Shown here in pieces: positions 7,383 through 15,901 of a DNA stretch of 33,686 nucleotides. How positions within the stretch are numbered: the first letter of the stretch is position 1; each line of letters starts with the position of its first letter. The translations under genes were made by a program, and so were the position numbers. The notes under the pieces are model-generated. The model was not told the DNA's origin. It worked only from the letters and a program-made list of their open reading frames with translations, and ran no database searches. Origin of the DNA: Desulfovibrio sp. (GTDB lineage Bacteria; Desulfobacterota; Desulfovibrionia; Desulfovibrionales; Desulfovibrionaceae); the NCBI GenBank assembly GCA_024699605.1, contig JAILPJ010000082.1:1-33686 (forward strand). The letters are read 5' to 3'.

Positions 7383-9731
7383 ATGCTGGATCAGGACAGT
7401 CTGCGTCGATATGAAGCGCAATGCACTCAGGACAGTCCGCCCCAATGCCGGATCAATTGTCCGTTTTCCCTGGATTGTCGTGCTTTTTTGACCAACATGG
7501 CTTGCGGAAAACTGGCTGCCGCCCGCGCAATCCTCGAACGCCACCTCCCTCTCCCCCACATCATGGCCCTGATCTGCGATCATCCCTGTGAACAGGCCTG
7601 TTTGCGACGCGATTTCGGTGGGGCCATAGCTCTCCATCATCTTGAATTCTCCTGTCTTGCGCAGACCACAAGCGCAGAACGTCTCTTGCCCATTCCCCCC
7701 AAACGCCACAAAATGGCCGTGGTTGGGGCGGGATTGGCCGCTCTGACCGCAGCCTGGGATCTCTCTCGCAAATCGTATCCGGTAACGCTCTTTGTGGACG
7801 GGGAGATCTCAGAGCTCTTGCTCTGCCAGTTTCCCAACCTTGAGGAAGCCCGTGCCTGGCTCGAAGAGGATCTGAAGGTCCTTTTGCGCAAGGTCTGTGT
7901 TGAACAGAAGACTGTGACGCGCGAGGCTCTTGTGACCTTGGCCCAAGACTTTGCCGGTGTTTTCCTCGATGCCAGCACGCATCCTGCCCTTGCGCCCGCA
8001 GAAGCGGCGGTTGATGCCAGCACCTGGCATTGGCAGGATGGCATCTGTGTGGCCGGTTGGCGTAGCCTCTCCCCCACAGGCCACACCTACAGCCTGCCAT
8101 CCAGACAGGCCGGCCAGGGACGCGAGGCGGCCCTGACCATGGAACGGGTGGCTGGCAAGCTTTCGCTGACTGCCGAGCGCAAGAAACGCTACGGGAATTT
8201 GCACACAGACTGCACACAGGTTGAGCGCGTTCAGCGCCTGGAACCTCAGACCACGCAATGGGGCTGTGCCCTCTACAGTCAGGAGGAGGCGCGTCAGGAG
8301 GCCAGCCGCTGTCTGCAGTGCCAATGCCTGATCTGCGTGGAGAATTGTCCCTATTTGCAGAAGTATAAGGGCTATCCCAAAGTCTATGCCAGGCAGATCC
8401 ACAATAACGCCACCATTGTCAAAGGCTTGCACACGGCCAATGCGCTGATCAACGGCTGTGCGCTCTGCGATCAGTGCAGCCGGCTTTGCCCGGAGCATTT
8501 TTCCATGGCTGAACTCTGTCTGGCGGCCCGTGAGGAGATGGTGGCGCGTGGACAGATGCCACCTTCGGCCCACGAATTTGCCCTGGAGGACATGGAGCAG
8601 GCCCAAAGTCCAGGGGCTTTTCTGACTTGGCCAAAGCCCAAGCCTGGCGCGTCGCCTCCCCATTGGCTTTTCTTTCCCGGCTGTCAGCTGAGTGCCTCAA
8701 GAGGCGAACAGGTGCTGGCCCTTTTTGCCTGGCTTGAACAGAAACTGTCTGGCAGCGATCAGGCCGGTTTGGCTCTCTGCCTTGCCTGCTGTGGCCAACC
8801 GGCACACTGGGCAGGCCAGCGCAAGCTCTTTGAGGAGCAACTGGCACGCCTTCGAGACGTCTGGCAGGAGTATGGCAAGCCCACCATTCTTACGGCCTGT
8901 GCTTCCTGTCTGGCCGCCTTGCGAGAGGGGTTGCCCGACCTGCCTGTGCGCTCTGTCTGGGAGCTGGTCGATAGCCTTGAGCTGTCTGATCTGCCCAAAG
9001 AAGCCAGATTCCCCCTGCCCAAGACCTTTTCCGTTCATGATCCCTGCGCTGCACGCGATGACAAGGGCTGGCAGAAGGCCATTCGTTCCCTGGCGCAAAA
9101 ATTGGGCTATACCCTGATTGAACCCAAGTGTACTGCGGAAACGACATCCTGCTGCGGTTATGGAGGTCTAGTCTGGTGTGCCCAGCCTGAGACCGCCAAC
9201 AGCCTGGTCGCGGATCGTATAGCCCAATTGCCTGGGGACGTCCTGGCTTCCTGTGTCATGTGTCGGGACCGCTTTGTGGCGCAGGATAAAGCCTGCTGGC
9301 ACATTCTCGATCTGCTTTTGCCCCATCTGGCCGTGGCAGGCACGCAGCGCGGTCCAGGCCTTGCTCAGCGCAGGTATCAGCGTAGCCAACTCAAAGCCCG
9401 GATTTTGGGGCAGACAATCCGGCCAGAGGGCGAAGAGGTTGCGCTGGCTTCGGATCTCGCCGAGACATTGGAAGAACAGCATATTTTACTTTCTGACATC
9501 ATCACAGCGCTTGAACAGATTGAAGCAAAGACCTTGTGGTGTCTGAACAAGACCAATAATCACCGCGTAGGAGCCTGGCGACCTCGTAAGGTCACCTTTT
9601 GGGTGGAGTACAGCAAAACAGAACACGGTTTTCTGGTGCACGATGCCTGGTGCCACCGCATGCTTGTTCCAGGGGCCGGGGGCGAGGACGCTGAGACTGT
9701 GATTGCGCGTGAGCAGTCCTCAAGCTCCTAA
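7383..9731 (+). CDS. Pyridine nucleotide-disulfide oxidoreductase-like / dicluster and CCG-domain protein (DVU_1558-like)
   Basis: This 782-residue protein has four parts. The N-terminus resembles the Fe-S domain of GltD-type proteins (C14, C22, C26, C32, then CDHPCEQAC). A short dinucleotide-binding segment follows (VVGAGLAALTAAWDLSRK near 113-130); the rest of the expected FAD/NAD fold is reduced. A two-[4Fe-4S] ferredoxin-like region has C310-x2-C313, C315-x2-C318-x3-C322 and C359-x2-C362-x2-C365-x3-C369. Two cysteine-rich HdrB/GlpC-type CCG segments follow (CLACCGQPAH and TSCCGYGG). This mix suggests an electron-transfer hub, possibly carrying electrons from Mop to a heterodisulfide- or quinone-type acceptor. 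The ATG at 7383 has GAGGAG at 7371-7376. It is the second gene of the cluster and is followed 20 bases later by the small CxxC protein. The partner and direction of electron flow are inferred. Confidence 0.8.
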   Translation: MLDQDSLRRYEAQCTQDSPPQCRINCPFSLDCRAFLTNMACGKLAAARAILERHLPLPHIMALICDHPCEQACLRRDFGGAIALHHLEFSCLAQTTSAERLLPIPPKRHKMAVVGAGLAALTAAWDLSRKSYPVTLFVDGEISELLLCQFPNLEEARAWLEEDLKVLLRKVCVEQKTVTREALVTLAQDFAGVFLDASTHPALAPAEAAVDASTWHWQDGICVAGWRSLSPTGHTYSLPSRQAGQGREAALTMERVAGKLSLTAERKKRYGNLHTDCTQVERVQRLEPQTTQWGCALYSQEEARQEASRCLQCQCLICVENCPYLQKYKGYPKVYARQIHNNATIVKGLHTANALINGCALCDQCSRLCPEHFSMAELCLAAREEMVARGQMPPSAHEFALEDMEQAQSPGAFLTWPKPKPGASPPHWLFFPGCQLSASRGEQVLALFAWLEQKLSGSDQAGLALCLACCGQPAHWAGQRKLFEEQLARLRDVWQEYGKPTILTACASCLAALREGLPDLPVRSVWELVDSLELSDLPKEARFPLPKTFSVHDPCAARDDKGWQKAIRSLAQKLGYTLIEPKCTAETTSCCGYGGLVWCAQPETANSLVADRIAQLPGDVLASCVMCRDRFVAQDKACWHILDLLLPHLAVAGTQRGPGLAQRRYQRSQLKARILGQTIRPEGEEVALASDLAETLEEQHILLSDIITALEQIEAKTLWCLNKTNNHRVGAWRPRKVTFWVEYSKTEHGFLVHDAWCHRMLVPGAGGEDAETVIAREQSSSS

Positions 9732-9751
9732 CAGCAGCAAGACAGGAGGAA

Positions 9752-9973
9752 ATGGCGATGGGGATGTTGCCGGAATATCGTCCGGATCAGGGCGAGTGGC
9801 TCTGCGGACGCTGCAAGATTCCCCTTGAGCAGGGGAAAGTGCCGGTCTTTTATCTGAACAGTGCCTTTGACGTGATTTTGCCGCGTTGTCCCCAATGCGG
9901 CTTCACCCTTGTGCCCAAATCTCTGGCACAGGGAAAAATGCTGGAAGTGGAAAGCCTCTTGGAAGAGAAATGA
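9752..9973 (+). CDS. Small two-CxxC redox protein (DVU_1557 family-like)
   Basis: A 73-residue protein with two CxxC pairs, CGRC near residue 18 and CPQC near residue 46, fitting a zinc ribbon or rubredoxin-like knuckle. From its position between the dicluster protein and the methyltransferase it matches the small protein I know as the DVU_1557 family redox protein. AGGAGG at 9744-9749 lies 2 bases before the ATG at 9752 and 8 bases before the ATG at 9758, so the second is probably the true start (71 residues). The stop overlaps the next ATG as ATGA, indicating translational coupling. Whether the cysteines bind iron, zinc or nothing is not visible. Confidence 0.75.
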   Translation: MAMGMLPEYRPDQGEWLCGRCKIPLEQGKVPVFYLNSAFDVILPRCPQCGFTLVPKSLAQGKMLEVESLLEEK

Positions 9974-10629
9974 AGCCCCTCTGGGAACAGGAACTCTTTC
10001 AGGCCATTGCCGGTGACAGCCTGCACCCGGGGGGCAGGGCCGCAAGCGCAGAGGGGCTGCAATGGCTGCGTGCCCATCAGCTTTTGACCTGCGGGCAATG
10101 GGCCGTGGATTTTGGTTGCGGACGGGGGGCAACCCTTGCTTTGCTTAAGCAATACGGTTGTCGGATCATCGGTCTTGATCGCACACGCTCACATGCGTGT
10201 CCTGGCACTGACATTCCCTTGATTTGTGCGGATCTTGCGCATCTGCCCCTGCGTTCTGGTTCCATTGACCTCGGGGTCTGCGAATGTGTGCTGTCTGTGC
10301 TGTCTGATCCGCTGGCCGGACTTCTGGAAATAGCCAGAGTCCTTGCGCCGTGTGGCGCATGTCTGGTCAGCGATCTCTCTGGAGAAGTTTCAGGGCAGGC
10401 CTGTGCCAAAGCCTCCTGTCTCAATGGCGCAAAAACCCTTGCGCAGTGGCAAACGCTTTTTCAAACAGCGGGCTTTCGCCTGCTGCACAGGCAAGATCAC
10501 AGTGCTGCCCTGCGCAAGCTTGGGGCCCAACTGCTTTGGTACGGCGACAAAGCACGCTTCGATTTCGATTTTTGTGGCCTGCTTAGGCAGAAGTTTGGCT
10601 ATCAGCTCTGGCTTCTGCAAAAGGAATGA
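9970..10629 (+). CDS. Class I SAM-dependent methyltransferase (DVU_1556/TrsM-like)
   Basis: A 219-residue class I methyltransferase with motif I WAVDFGCGRGATLALL at 44-59, the acidic strand GLD following the second beta strand, and a motif IV-like segment (SIDLGVCECVLS). It is the constant neighbour of the C_GCAxxG_C_C and radical SAM genes in Desulfovibrio-type clusters, and I recall it being named TrsM or the DVU_1556 family. The substrate is unknown; given its partners it may methylate a small molecule or a peptide during maturation. The ATG at 9970 overlaps the preceding stop by 4 bases. The frame is open further upstream inside the previous gene, but that start would need a long overlap and has no support. 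Confidence 0.8.
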   Translation: MKPLWEQELFQAIAGDSLHPGGRAASAEGLQWLRAHQLLTCGQWAVDFGCGRGATLALLKQYGCRIIGLDRTRSHACPGTDIPLICADLAHLPLRSGSIDLGVCECVLSVLSDPLAGLLEIARVLAPCGACLVSDLSGEVSGQACAKASCLNGAKTLAQWQTLFQTAGFRLLHRQDHSAALRKLGAQLLWYGDKARFDFDFCGLLRQKFGYQLWLLQKE

Positions 10630-10633
10630 TACT

Positions 10634-11086
10634 ATGCATCCGCTTCTTCTGGAATTACTTCCCTCTATACAGCAAGGCTTTTGCTGCAGTCAGCTGCTCA
10701 TCCAGCTTGCCTTGCGAACACTGGATCGGGATAATCCTGAGCTTGTGCAAGCCGCGCACGGTTTGTGCTACGGCATTGGCCAGTCCAATGGCCCGTGCGG
10801 TCTTTTGACCGCCGGAGCCTGCTGTCTTGCGCTCTTGTCTTGCAAGGGCGCAGAACAAGAAGCTTGTGCGCCCTTGTCCCATCCCATGCTCAATCCCATG
10901 CTCAACGACTATGCCCTGTGGTTTGCAGAAACGGTTCAGCCTTATGGCGGTACCAACTGTGACCAGATTGCCCTGGGGCTCGGCGGCTCAAAAGAGCCTG
11001 ATCCGCAAGCCTGTGGGGATTTGCTGGCTTGCTGCTGGGAGAAAATTCTGGAATTGCTGCAGGCCTACGAGGTTGAGATCTCATGA
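10634..11086 (+). CDS. C_GCAxxG_C_C family protein (DVU_1555-like)
   Basis: A 150-residue cysteine-rich protein with the family hallmarks: C17/C18 (GFCCSQ), a central motif GPCGLLTAGACC at 53-64, then C109, C127 and C133/C134. The family is thought to bind a redox cofactor or metal, but its role has not been established to my knowledge. It starts 5 bases after the methyltransferase stop, with AAAGGAATG just upstream, and its stop overlaps the ATG of the radical SAM gene. A 12-bp tandem duplication inside the gene gives a small repeated PMLN motif near residues 84-91. I assign it to the DVU_1555 type because of the flanking methyltransferase and radical SAM genes. Confidence 0.85.
   Translation: MHPLLLELLPSIQQGFCCSQLLIQLALRTLDRDNPELVQAAHGLCYGIGQSNGPCGLLTAGACCLALLSCKGAEQEACAPLSHPMLNPMLNDYALWFAETVQPYGGTNCDQIALGLGGSKEPDPQACGDLLACCWEKILELLQAYEVEIS
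10881..10904 (+). repeat. 12-bp perfect tandem duplication inside the C_GCAxxG_C_C gene
   Basis: ATCCCATGCTCA occurs twice head to tail and keeps the frame, adding four residues (the protein reads HPMLNPMLN). It looks like a recent slippage or duplication event. Confidence 0.85.
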
Positions 11087-12456
11087 TCATTCGGCGCACA
11101 GAAAGTCTGTGCCCGGTCTGTCTGAGGCGTTTGGATGCCAGCTACGAGCAGGCAGGCGAAATTGTCTATCTGCGCAAGCAATGTCCGGAACACGGTTCTT
11201 TCAGCACTGAAGTCTGGCGTAACGACACGGGTATGGCCTGGGATGTCTGGCAGCGTCCAAAGCTGCCTTCCTATCCCAAAGATCCGAGCACGGCTGTGCA
11301 AGACGGCTGTCCCTTTGACTGCGGTCTCTGTCCCGAGCACGGTCAGCATACCTGCACAGGGCTTCTGGAAATCACCAGGCGCTGCAATATGGCCTGTCCC
11401 ATCTGCTACGCTCAGGCTGGCCAAGAGGGCACGTCTGATCTGGACCTTGCGGAAATCGATCGACGTCTGGAAAGTCTGCGACGTTTGAGTGGCAGCTGCA
11501 ATCTCCAGATTTCCGGCGGAGAGCCGACGGTTCGGGACGATTTGCCCTCTGTCATTGCCCTGGCTGCCAGCAAGGGCTTTGGTCTTGTGCAACTGAATAC
11601 CAATGGTCTGCGTCTGGGCAGAGAAGCGGGCTATGCCCAGGTCTTGGCTCAGGCAGGACTGGAATCGGTGTATCTGCAATGGGACAGTTTGCGCGCTGAG
11701 ACCTGGCGCAGGCTGCGCGGAGAAGACTATCAGGAGATCAAGCTCAAGGCTTTGCGTTCCTGTCGAGAGGCCGGGCTTGGTGTTGTTCTGGTTGCCACAG
11801 TCATTCGTACATTGAATGATGGCGAACTGGGTGAGCTTTTGCGCTTTGCCTTGCAAGAGGATGTGCGTGGTCTGCACCTGCAGCCAGCCGCTTTTTTTGG
11901 CCGTTACCCCTGGTCTTTGGCCGAAGCCCCGCGTCTGACCTTGCCGGAACTATGGGGGGCCTTAACGAGCCAGGCTCCTGATCTTCTGAGAAGCGACGAT
12001 GTGCATGCGCCTGGCTGTGAACACGAGATGTGCTCCTTGAGCGCTGTCTATGTCAAAACCTGGGACAAAAAACTCAAGCCCCTTGGACAGGCCACGCCAT
12101 GCTCTTGCCGTATATCGGACTCTCAGCGTCCTCCTCTTCAAGCCTCCGAAGGGGCGCGTGCTGCCAGGGCCTTTACGGCCAGGCACTGGAAGGGAGATGG
12201 GCAAGAGATGCCGAACAAGGCCCGCCAGAAAGCCGATGAGGACAACAACGCTTTGGCTTTTGACCGTTTTTTGGCCAACGCCTCAGTCAGACAGCGCTTT
12301 ACGCTGTCAGCCATGGCCTTTCAGGATGCCTTAAGTGTCGATGTTCAACGGGTGCGCGGCTGCTGCATTCATGTGCTGCGCGCAAACGATGTCTTGATAC
12401 CCTTTTGCCTGCATAATCTCACCTCCCAAAGCGGGATACGCTTGTATCCGCTGTGA
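11083..12456 (+). CDS. Radical SAM protein, TrsS-like
   Basis: A 457-residue radical SAM enzyme. The [4Fe-4S]/SAM cysteines are C101-x3-C105-x2-C108 (RRCNMACPICYA), followed by a GGE-type motif (QISGGEPTVR). Two extra cysteine groups precede the core: C10/C13/C34, zinc-ribbon-like (CPVC, then CPEHG), and C76/C80/C83/C91. The C-terminus has RGCCIHVL and LIPFCLHNLTS, typical of the TrsS group, some members of which I recall as selenoproteins; here the positions are cysteine codons and no in-frame TGA is seen. It overlaps the C_GCAxxG_C_C gene by ATGA. A role in maturing a cofactor or peptide for the neighbouring Mop system is inferred from conserved neighbours, not proven. Confidence 0.85.
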   Translation: MIIRRTESLCPVCLRRLDASYEQAGEIVYLRKQCPEHGSFSTEVWRNDTGMAWDVWQRPKLPSYPKDPSTAVQDGCPFDCGLCPEHGQHTCTGLLEITRRCNMACPICYAQAGQEGTSDLDLAEIDRRLESLRRLSGSCNLQISGGEPTVRDDLPSVIALAASKGFGLVQLNTNGLRLGREAGYAQVLAQAGLESVYLQWDSLRAETWRRLRGEDYQEIKLKALRSCREAGLGVVLVATVIRTLNDGELGELLRFALQEDVRGLHLQPAAFFGRYPWSLAEAPRLTLPELWGALTSQAPDLLRSDDVHAPGCEHEMCSLSAVYVKTWDKKLKPLGQATPCSCRISDSQRPPLQASEGARAARAFTARHWKGDGQEMPNKARQKADEDNNALAFDRFLANASVRQRFTLSAMAFQDALSVDVQRVRGCCIHVLRANDVLIPFCLHNLTSQSGIRLYPL

Positions 12457-12660
12457 TTGGGGAAGCTGCCTGGTCTTTTTCGAAAACGTGGATACGCGTT
12501 TGGATGCCTCCTTGCCAGCACGGTTAGCCTACAACGGACCTCATTTCTGCACGGCTTTTGATCGGATTTTTCGTTGCCATGTCTGCCACGATTGCTGAAA
12601 TCCAGGGCAAAGATCAAAAATTACGGTGTGTTGGCACAATTTGACTCAAGGGATAGTCGC

Positions 12661-13098
12661 ATGATCGGAATTTCGGATAATCGGATGAAGCACATTTTGG
12701 GCGTGTCTCGAAAGGCGTATGCTCTGGCCAAGGAGAGAGGACACGATGAGACCTTTGCCAGAAAAATGTTTGCCATAGGCTGGATGCACGATATTGGCTA
12801 TGCTTTCAGCGAACAGCGGTCTGAACATCAGGAGAAGAGCGCAGAACTGCTAGCCTTGATTGGTGGGATGGCTTGCAGAGAGGGATCCGCGTATTTGGCC
12901 GTCAAAAATCATGGCAGGCTTTTGCCTGAAATGACTGAGGAAGATATCATCTTGAATATGGCAGACATGCTTGTTGACCCGAAAGGAGCTGATGTGACGG
13001 CAGAAGAGAGACTTGCTGAGCTTAGGGATCGTTTCGGAGAACATTCGCCACAGTATAGAGAAGCCAAGGCTATTTGCCAAAGCCTTGGGCTCATGTGA
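12661..13098 (+). CDS. Small HD-domain hydrolase
   Basis: A 145-residue protein of the HD superfamily. Residue H11 lies early, the HD pair is H43-D44 in WMHDIGYAF, and further His/Asp residues (H57, H94, D107) could complete the metal site. The ATG at 12661 has AAGGGA at about 12649-12654; the frame is open back to a TTG at 12574, but that extension lacks a ribosome site. It is separated from the radical SAM gene by about 200 bases with no recognisable gene, so it may have its own promoter. It sits inside the Mop cluster but I do not recall it as a standard member. Substrate unknown; a phosphohydrolase acting on a nucleotide is the generic expectation. Confidence 0.75.
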   Translation: MIGISDNRMKHILGVSRKAYALAKERGHDETFARKMFAIGWMHDIGYAFSEQRSEHQEKSAELLALIGGMACREGSAYLAVKNHGRLLPEMTEEDIILNMADMLVDPKGADVTAEERLAELRDRFGEHSPQYREAKAICQSLGLM

Positions 13099-13587
13099 AG
13101 AGCGCCGCTCGTGTTCAGGAAGGCATTGTCTGCGTTTGCTTGCGAATAGTGTTTGGCTTGTCGTGTTTTTTGGCTGGGTGAACGCACTCTTGCGGGTTTT
13201 CCTCGGAATTCTTTTAAGCATGACGGGGCCTTGCATTGGACTTGGTCTGCTTCGCTAGGCCAAATTTTTGTTGTTGCCGTTCACTCATGAGATGAGGAAT
13301 AGCAACGATGGAAAAGGTGATGACAGATCAGTTGTCATGGAATCGTTACGTTTCGTTGTCGTTATCTCCCTTTTGGGGTCAGAGTCGCTGTCTTGTTAGC
13401 CGTGCAATGTGTGGCTCTGTTTGTGAGCAGTATTGGCATTCCTACAGGCATTGTCCTGGCCAAAAGCCTTTCTACGATTCTGCATCCTCTTCATACAATC
13501 TGCGTGGATATGGATACGGCACGTCTTGCCAGAGCAAAAAAGGCTGAGGAGAGATTCGCAAAAAATCGATCCTGATGGTGAAGAACC
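13099..13587 (+). other. 489-bp gap with no firm gene
   Basis: This stretch between the HD protein and the ligase has host-like composition. It holds a short membrane-like reading frame (13393-13575, listed separately) and, before it, short open stretches in other frames that do not look like one protein. No tRNA, terminator or clear riboswitch was recognised. A decayed gene is possible. Confidence 0.5.
13393..13575 (+). CDS. Possible small membrane peptide or gene remnant
   Basis: A 60-residue frame starting at TTG, with a hydrophobic stretch (LFVSSIGIPTGIVLA) followed by a charged tail (RLARAKKAEERFAKNR), which looks like a small single-span membrane protein. The open frame extends upstream of the TTG without a start codon and there is no convincing ribosome site. 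It ends 12 bases before the ligase start. It could be the tail of a broken gene, since the overlapping frame from 13308 has an ATG (MEKVMTDQLSWNR) that might once have been joined to it by a single-base shift. Confidence 0.3.
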   Translation: MLAVQCVALFVSSIGIPTGIVLAKSLSTILHPLHTICVDMDTARLARAKKAEERFAKNRS

Positions 13588-14661
13588 GTGTCTTTCGCAA
13601 AACCGTCAAAGAAGGAAAAGACCCTGTTTGCTTGTGATTTGGATCAATGGCTTGCCAAGGAAGCCCATGCCAAGAGCGCGAAGGATTTGCCACAAGCCAT
13701 TGAGCGTGCTCAGTTTCAGGCTTTGGCTGAGGTGCTGGAGCGCGCTGTGCAAAACAATGCCTTCTATGCGCAGAGGCTTCGCCAGTGCAATCTGTCACCC
13801 AGGAATCGGCAAGACATGGCGCAACTGCCCTTTTTGACGGCCGAGGATCTCAACCCCTACACCCGCCTTTTGACCACATCTCAGGATCTGGTGGAGCGAC
13901 TTGTGACCGTATCCACCTCGGGTACCACAGCAAGCCCCAAACGTATTGGCCTGACCAGAAACGACCTCAATCGCACCAGGGACTTTTTTGCCGTGGGTTT
14001 ACGCTATCTGGTGAAAGCTGGGCAGAGCGTCGCGGTTTTGCTGCCGGGCGGCAACCGTCCCAATGGCGTGGTCGACCTCATCCGTCAAGCCTTGCTCCCC
14101 AGAGGCTGTCAGGTTTTGTCAGTCAATACCCAGGATGAGGCATGGCCAGAAGCTTTGCGGGCCATCTCTCCTCAGGTGCTCATTGCCATGCCCAGTCAGC
14201 TGCACTGGTTGAAATGCCAGCGGGTCTCCCTTCCCGGTCTTACAGGCATCCTCGCCAGTGCCGAGCCATTGGATTGTGAACTGGCCAGGCAGTATGGTGA
14301 GTATTGGCACTGCGAAGTACTGAATCACTATGGTTTGACTGAAGTGGGCTATGGCTGTGCTGTGGAATGCCCGGCGCATGGCGGAATGCATCTGAGAGCA
14401 TTGGATGTGCTGGTGGAAATCATTGATCCCAGAACACAGGAAGTACTGCCTGTGGGCTGTGTGGGAGAAATCGTGGTGACTACGCTCAAGCATCAGGCTA
14501 TGCCCTTGATTCGTTATCGTACGGGAGATATCTCTTCGCTCATTGCTGCTCCCTGTCCCTGTGGCAGCCCCCTGATGCGTTTAGGGCCCGTTCTTGGACG
14601 TTTGGAGGCGGGGAGAGTGGTGCAATTGCCCAAGGGAGGCCGCTTTTGTTTGCAGCCCTGA
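13588..14661 (+). CDS. AMP-dependent ligase, short form (DVU_1553 family-like)
   Basis: A 357-residue adenylate-forming enzyme of the phenylacetate-CoA ligase (PaaK) type. The phosphate-binding loop is TSGTTASPK at 110-118, followed by NHYGLTEVGYGC (motif A5) and RYRTGDISS (motif A7), then a CPCG pair as in PaaK-like enzymes. It ends shortly after that, so the usual C-terminal swinging domain with the second catalytic lysine is missing or minimal. The cluster position matches what I know as the DVU_1553 family AMP-dependent CoA ligase. The GTG at 13588 is the start in frame, but its ribosome site is weak. The gene overlaps the next one by 16 bases. It probably activates a carboxylate as an acyl-adenylate; CoA transfer is less certain given the short C-terminus. 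The acid made by Mop is a reasonable candidate substrate. Confidence 0.8.
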   Translation: MSFAKPSKKEKTLFACDLDQWLAKEAHAKSAKDLPQAIERAQFQALAEVLERAVQNNAFYAQRLRQCNLSPRNRQDMAQLPFLTAEDLNPYTRLLTTSQDLVERLVTVSTSGTTASPKRIGLTRNDLNRTRDFFAVGLRYLVKAGQSVAVLLPGGNRPNGVVDLIRQALLPRGCQVLSVNTQDEAWPEALRAISPQVLIAMPSQLHWLKCQRVSLPGLTGILASAEPLDCELARQYGEYWHCEVLNHYGLTEVGYGCAVECPAHGGMHLRALDVLVEIIDPRTQEVLPVGCVGEIVVTTLKHQAMPLIRYRTGDISSLIAAPCPCGSPLMRLGPVLGRLEAGRVVQLPKGGRFCLQP

Positions 14662-15776
14662 TTCTCGCCGCAGGCCAAGGCCGGCGTATGGGTTCTGTGG
14701 CCAAAGCCTTGTTGCCTGTGCCCCAAGAGTCGGCGCTGGCCACGCTTGCGCAGACTTTCAGGCTCTGTGGGGTTGAGCGCATTGTGGTTGTCAGCGGTTG
14801 GCACGCCGAGGTGGTTGAAGGCGAGGCCAGGCGGCTTGGCCTTGCCCTGGTGCAGAATGCCCAGCCTGAGCTTGGCATGTTTTCTTCCGTTTTGACCGGC
14901 TTAACAACGCTTTCAAGGCGTTGGCCCGAGCTTTCAGGCGTCTTTGTGCAGCCCGTGGACTGTCCTCTCGTGCGCGTTCTCACCGTAGAACATTTGCTGG
15001 CCGAGAGACGGGATCGAGTAGCAATCCCAAGCTTCGCCGGCCAGAGTGGCCATCCGCCACTGTTGCCAGCAAGTCTCTTGCCGCAGCTCCTTTCCTTGCC
15101 GCCAGATCTGCCAGGAGGTTTGCAATCTGTGCTTTGGCCTCGGGACGATGTGCCGGTCTGTGACAGTGCCATGCTTTTGGATATGGATAGTCCAGAAGAC
15201 TATGCGCGCATCAAAGCGGTGCAGCCCTGGCTTGAGGCTCTCTATCCTCACGAAGCCCAAGAATTGTTGCGCCTTAGGTCGTTTTCTGCCAAGGCCTTTG
15301 CCCACGCCCGAGCTGTGGGTAGCGTGGCCCAGGCCCTGGCTGAAAAGGCCGGCTGTCAGCCGTGGCTTGCCCTGTCTGGCGGATTGCTGCACGATCTGGC
15401 CAAGGGCTGGCCTGATCACGAAATCGTAGGGGCAAAATGGCTTTGTGAGCTCCATTTACCCCTTATGGCCAGGCTGATTGCCGATCACCGGGATCTCACC
15501 GTGCCGGATGAGCAAGCCATAAGCGAGCGGGAACTGGTTTATCTGGCCGATAAGTACTGTTTTGGTTCCCAGTTTGTGACCATTGCCCAGCGTTTTGGCC
15601 AGAAAAAGGCTTTGTTTACCCATGATCCCTTGGCCTGTGCGGCCATTGAGAGAAGAATGCAGCATGCCCTTTGTCTGGAAAAGCGCCTGCACAGGGAACT
15701 TGGGCAGGCGCCTGCTCTCATTGCTCGGCAGGCTTTGCGTACGTCAACCGGTCTTTTTTCCGATGCCGACAGTTAA
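14646..15776 (+). CDS. MobA/MocA-like NTP transferase fused to HD domain (DVU_1551 family-like)
   Basis: A 376-residue two-domain protein. Residues 1-190 form a MobA/MocA-like nucleotidyltransferase, with LILAAGQGRRMG at 5-16, K20 and VQPVDCPLV near 101-109 where the metal-binding Asp is expected. Residues 205-350 form an HD domain, with H220, H249-D250 in LLHDLAKG, H281 and D301. The TTG at 14646 is well supported by GGGAGG at 14634-14639, 6 bases upstream, and the gene overlaps the ligase by 16 bases. In Desulfovibrio, MocA-type enzymes make the cytosine-dinucleotide form of Moco used by Mop-type enzymes, so a role in finishing the Mop cofactor is plausible. The HD half may hydrolyse a nucleotide or phosphate. 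This fits the DVU_1551 family NTP transferase. Confidence 0.85.
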   Translation: MFAALILAAGQGRRMGSVAKALLPVPQESALATLAQTFRLCGVERIVVVSGWHAEVVEGEARRLGLALVQNAQPELGMFSSVLTGLTTLSRRWPELSGVFVQPVDCPLVRVLTVEHLLAERRDRVAIPSFAGQSGHPPLLPASLLPQLLSLPPDLPGGLQSVLWPRDDVPVCDSAMLLDMDSPEDYARIKAVQPWLEALYPHEAQELLRLRSFSAKAFAHARAVGSVAQALAEKAGCQPWLALSGGLLHDLAKGWPDHEIVGAKWLCELHLPLMARLIADHRDLTVPDEQAISERELVYLADKYCFGSQFVTIAQRFGQKKALFTHDPLACAAIERRMQHALCLEKRLHRELGQAPALIARQALRTSTGLFSDADS

Positions 15777-15901
15777 GACATCATGCGGCTTTGTTGGGAC
15801 GTTTGCGTGTTAGTGGACGAGCGGATTAATACCTGGAAAATCATGGGAGGCAGCGTGTTCTCTTCGGTCAGCATGGCGGATTGAGACGCTGAACCATTTT
15901 C

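Noticed and set aside
11083-12456. Possible selenocysteine codon in the TrsS-like gene
   Set aside because: The frame contains no internal TGA; the relevant positions are ordinary cysteine codons.
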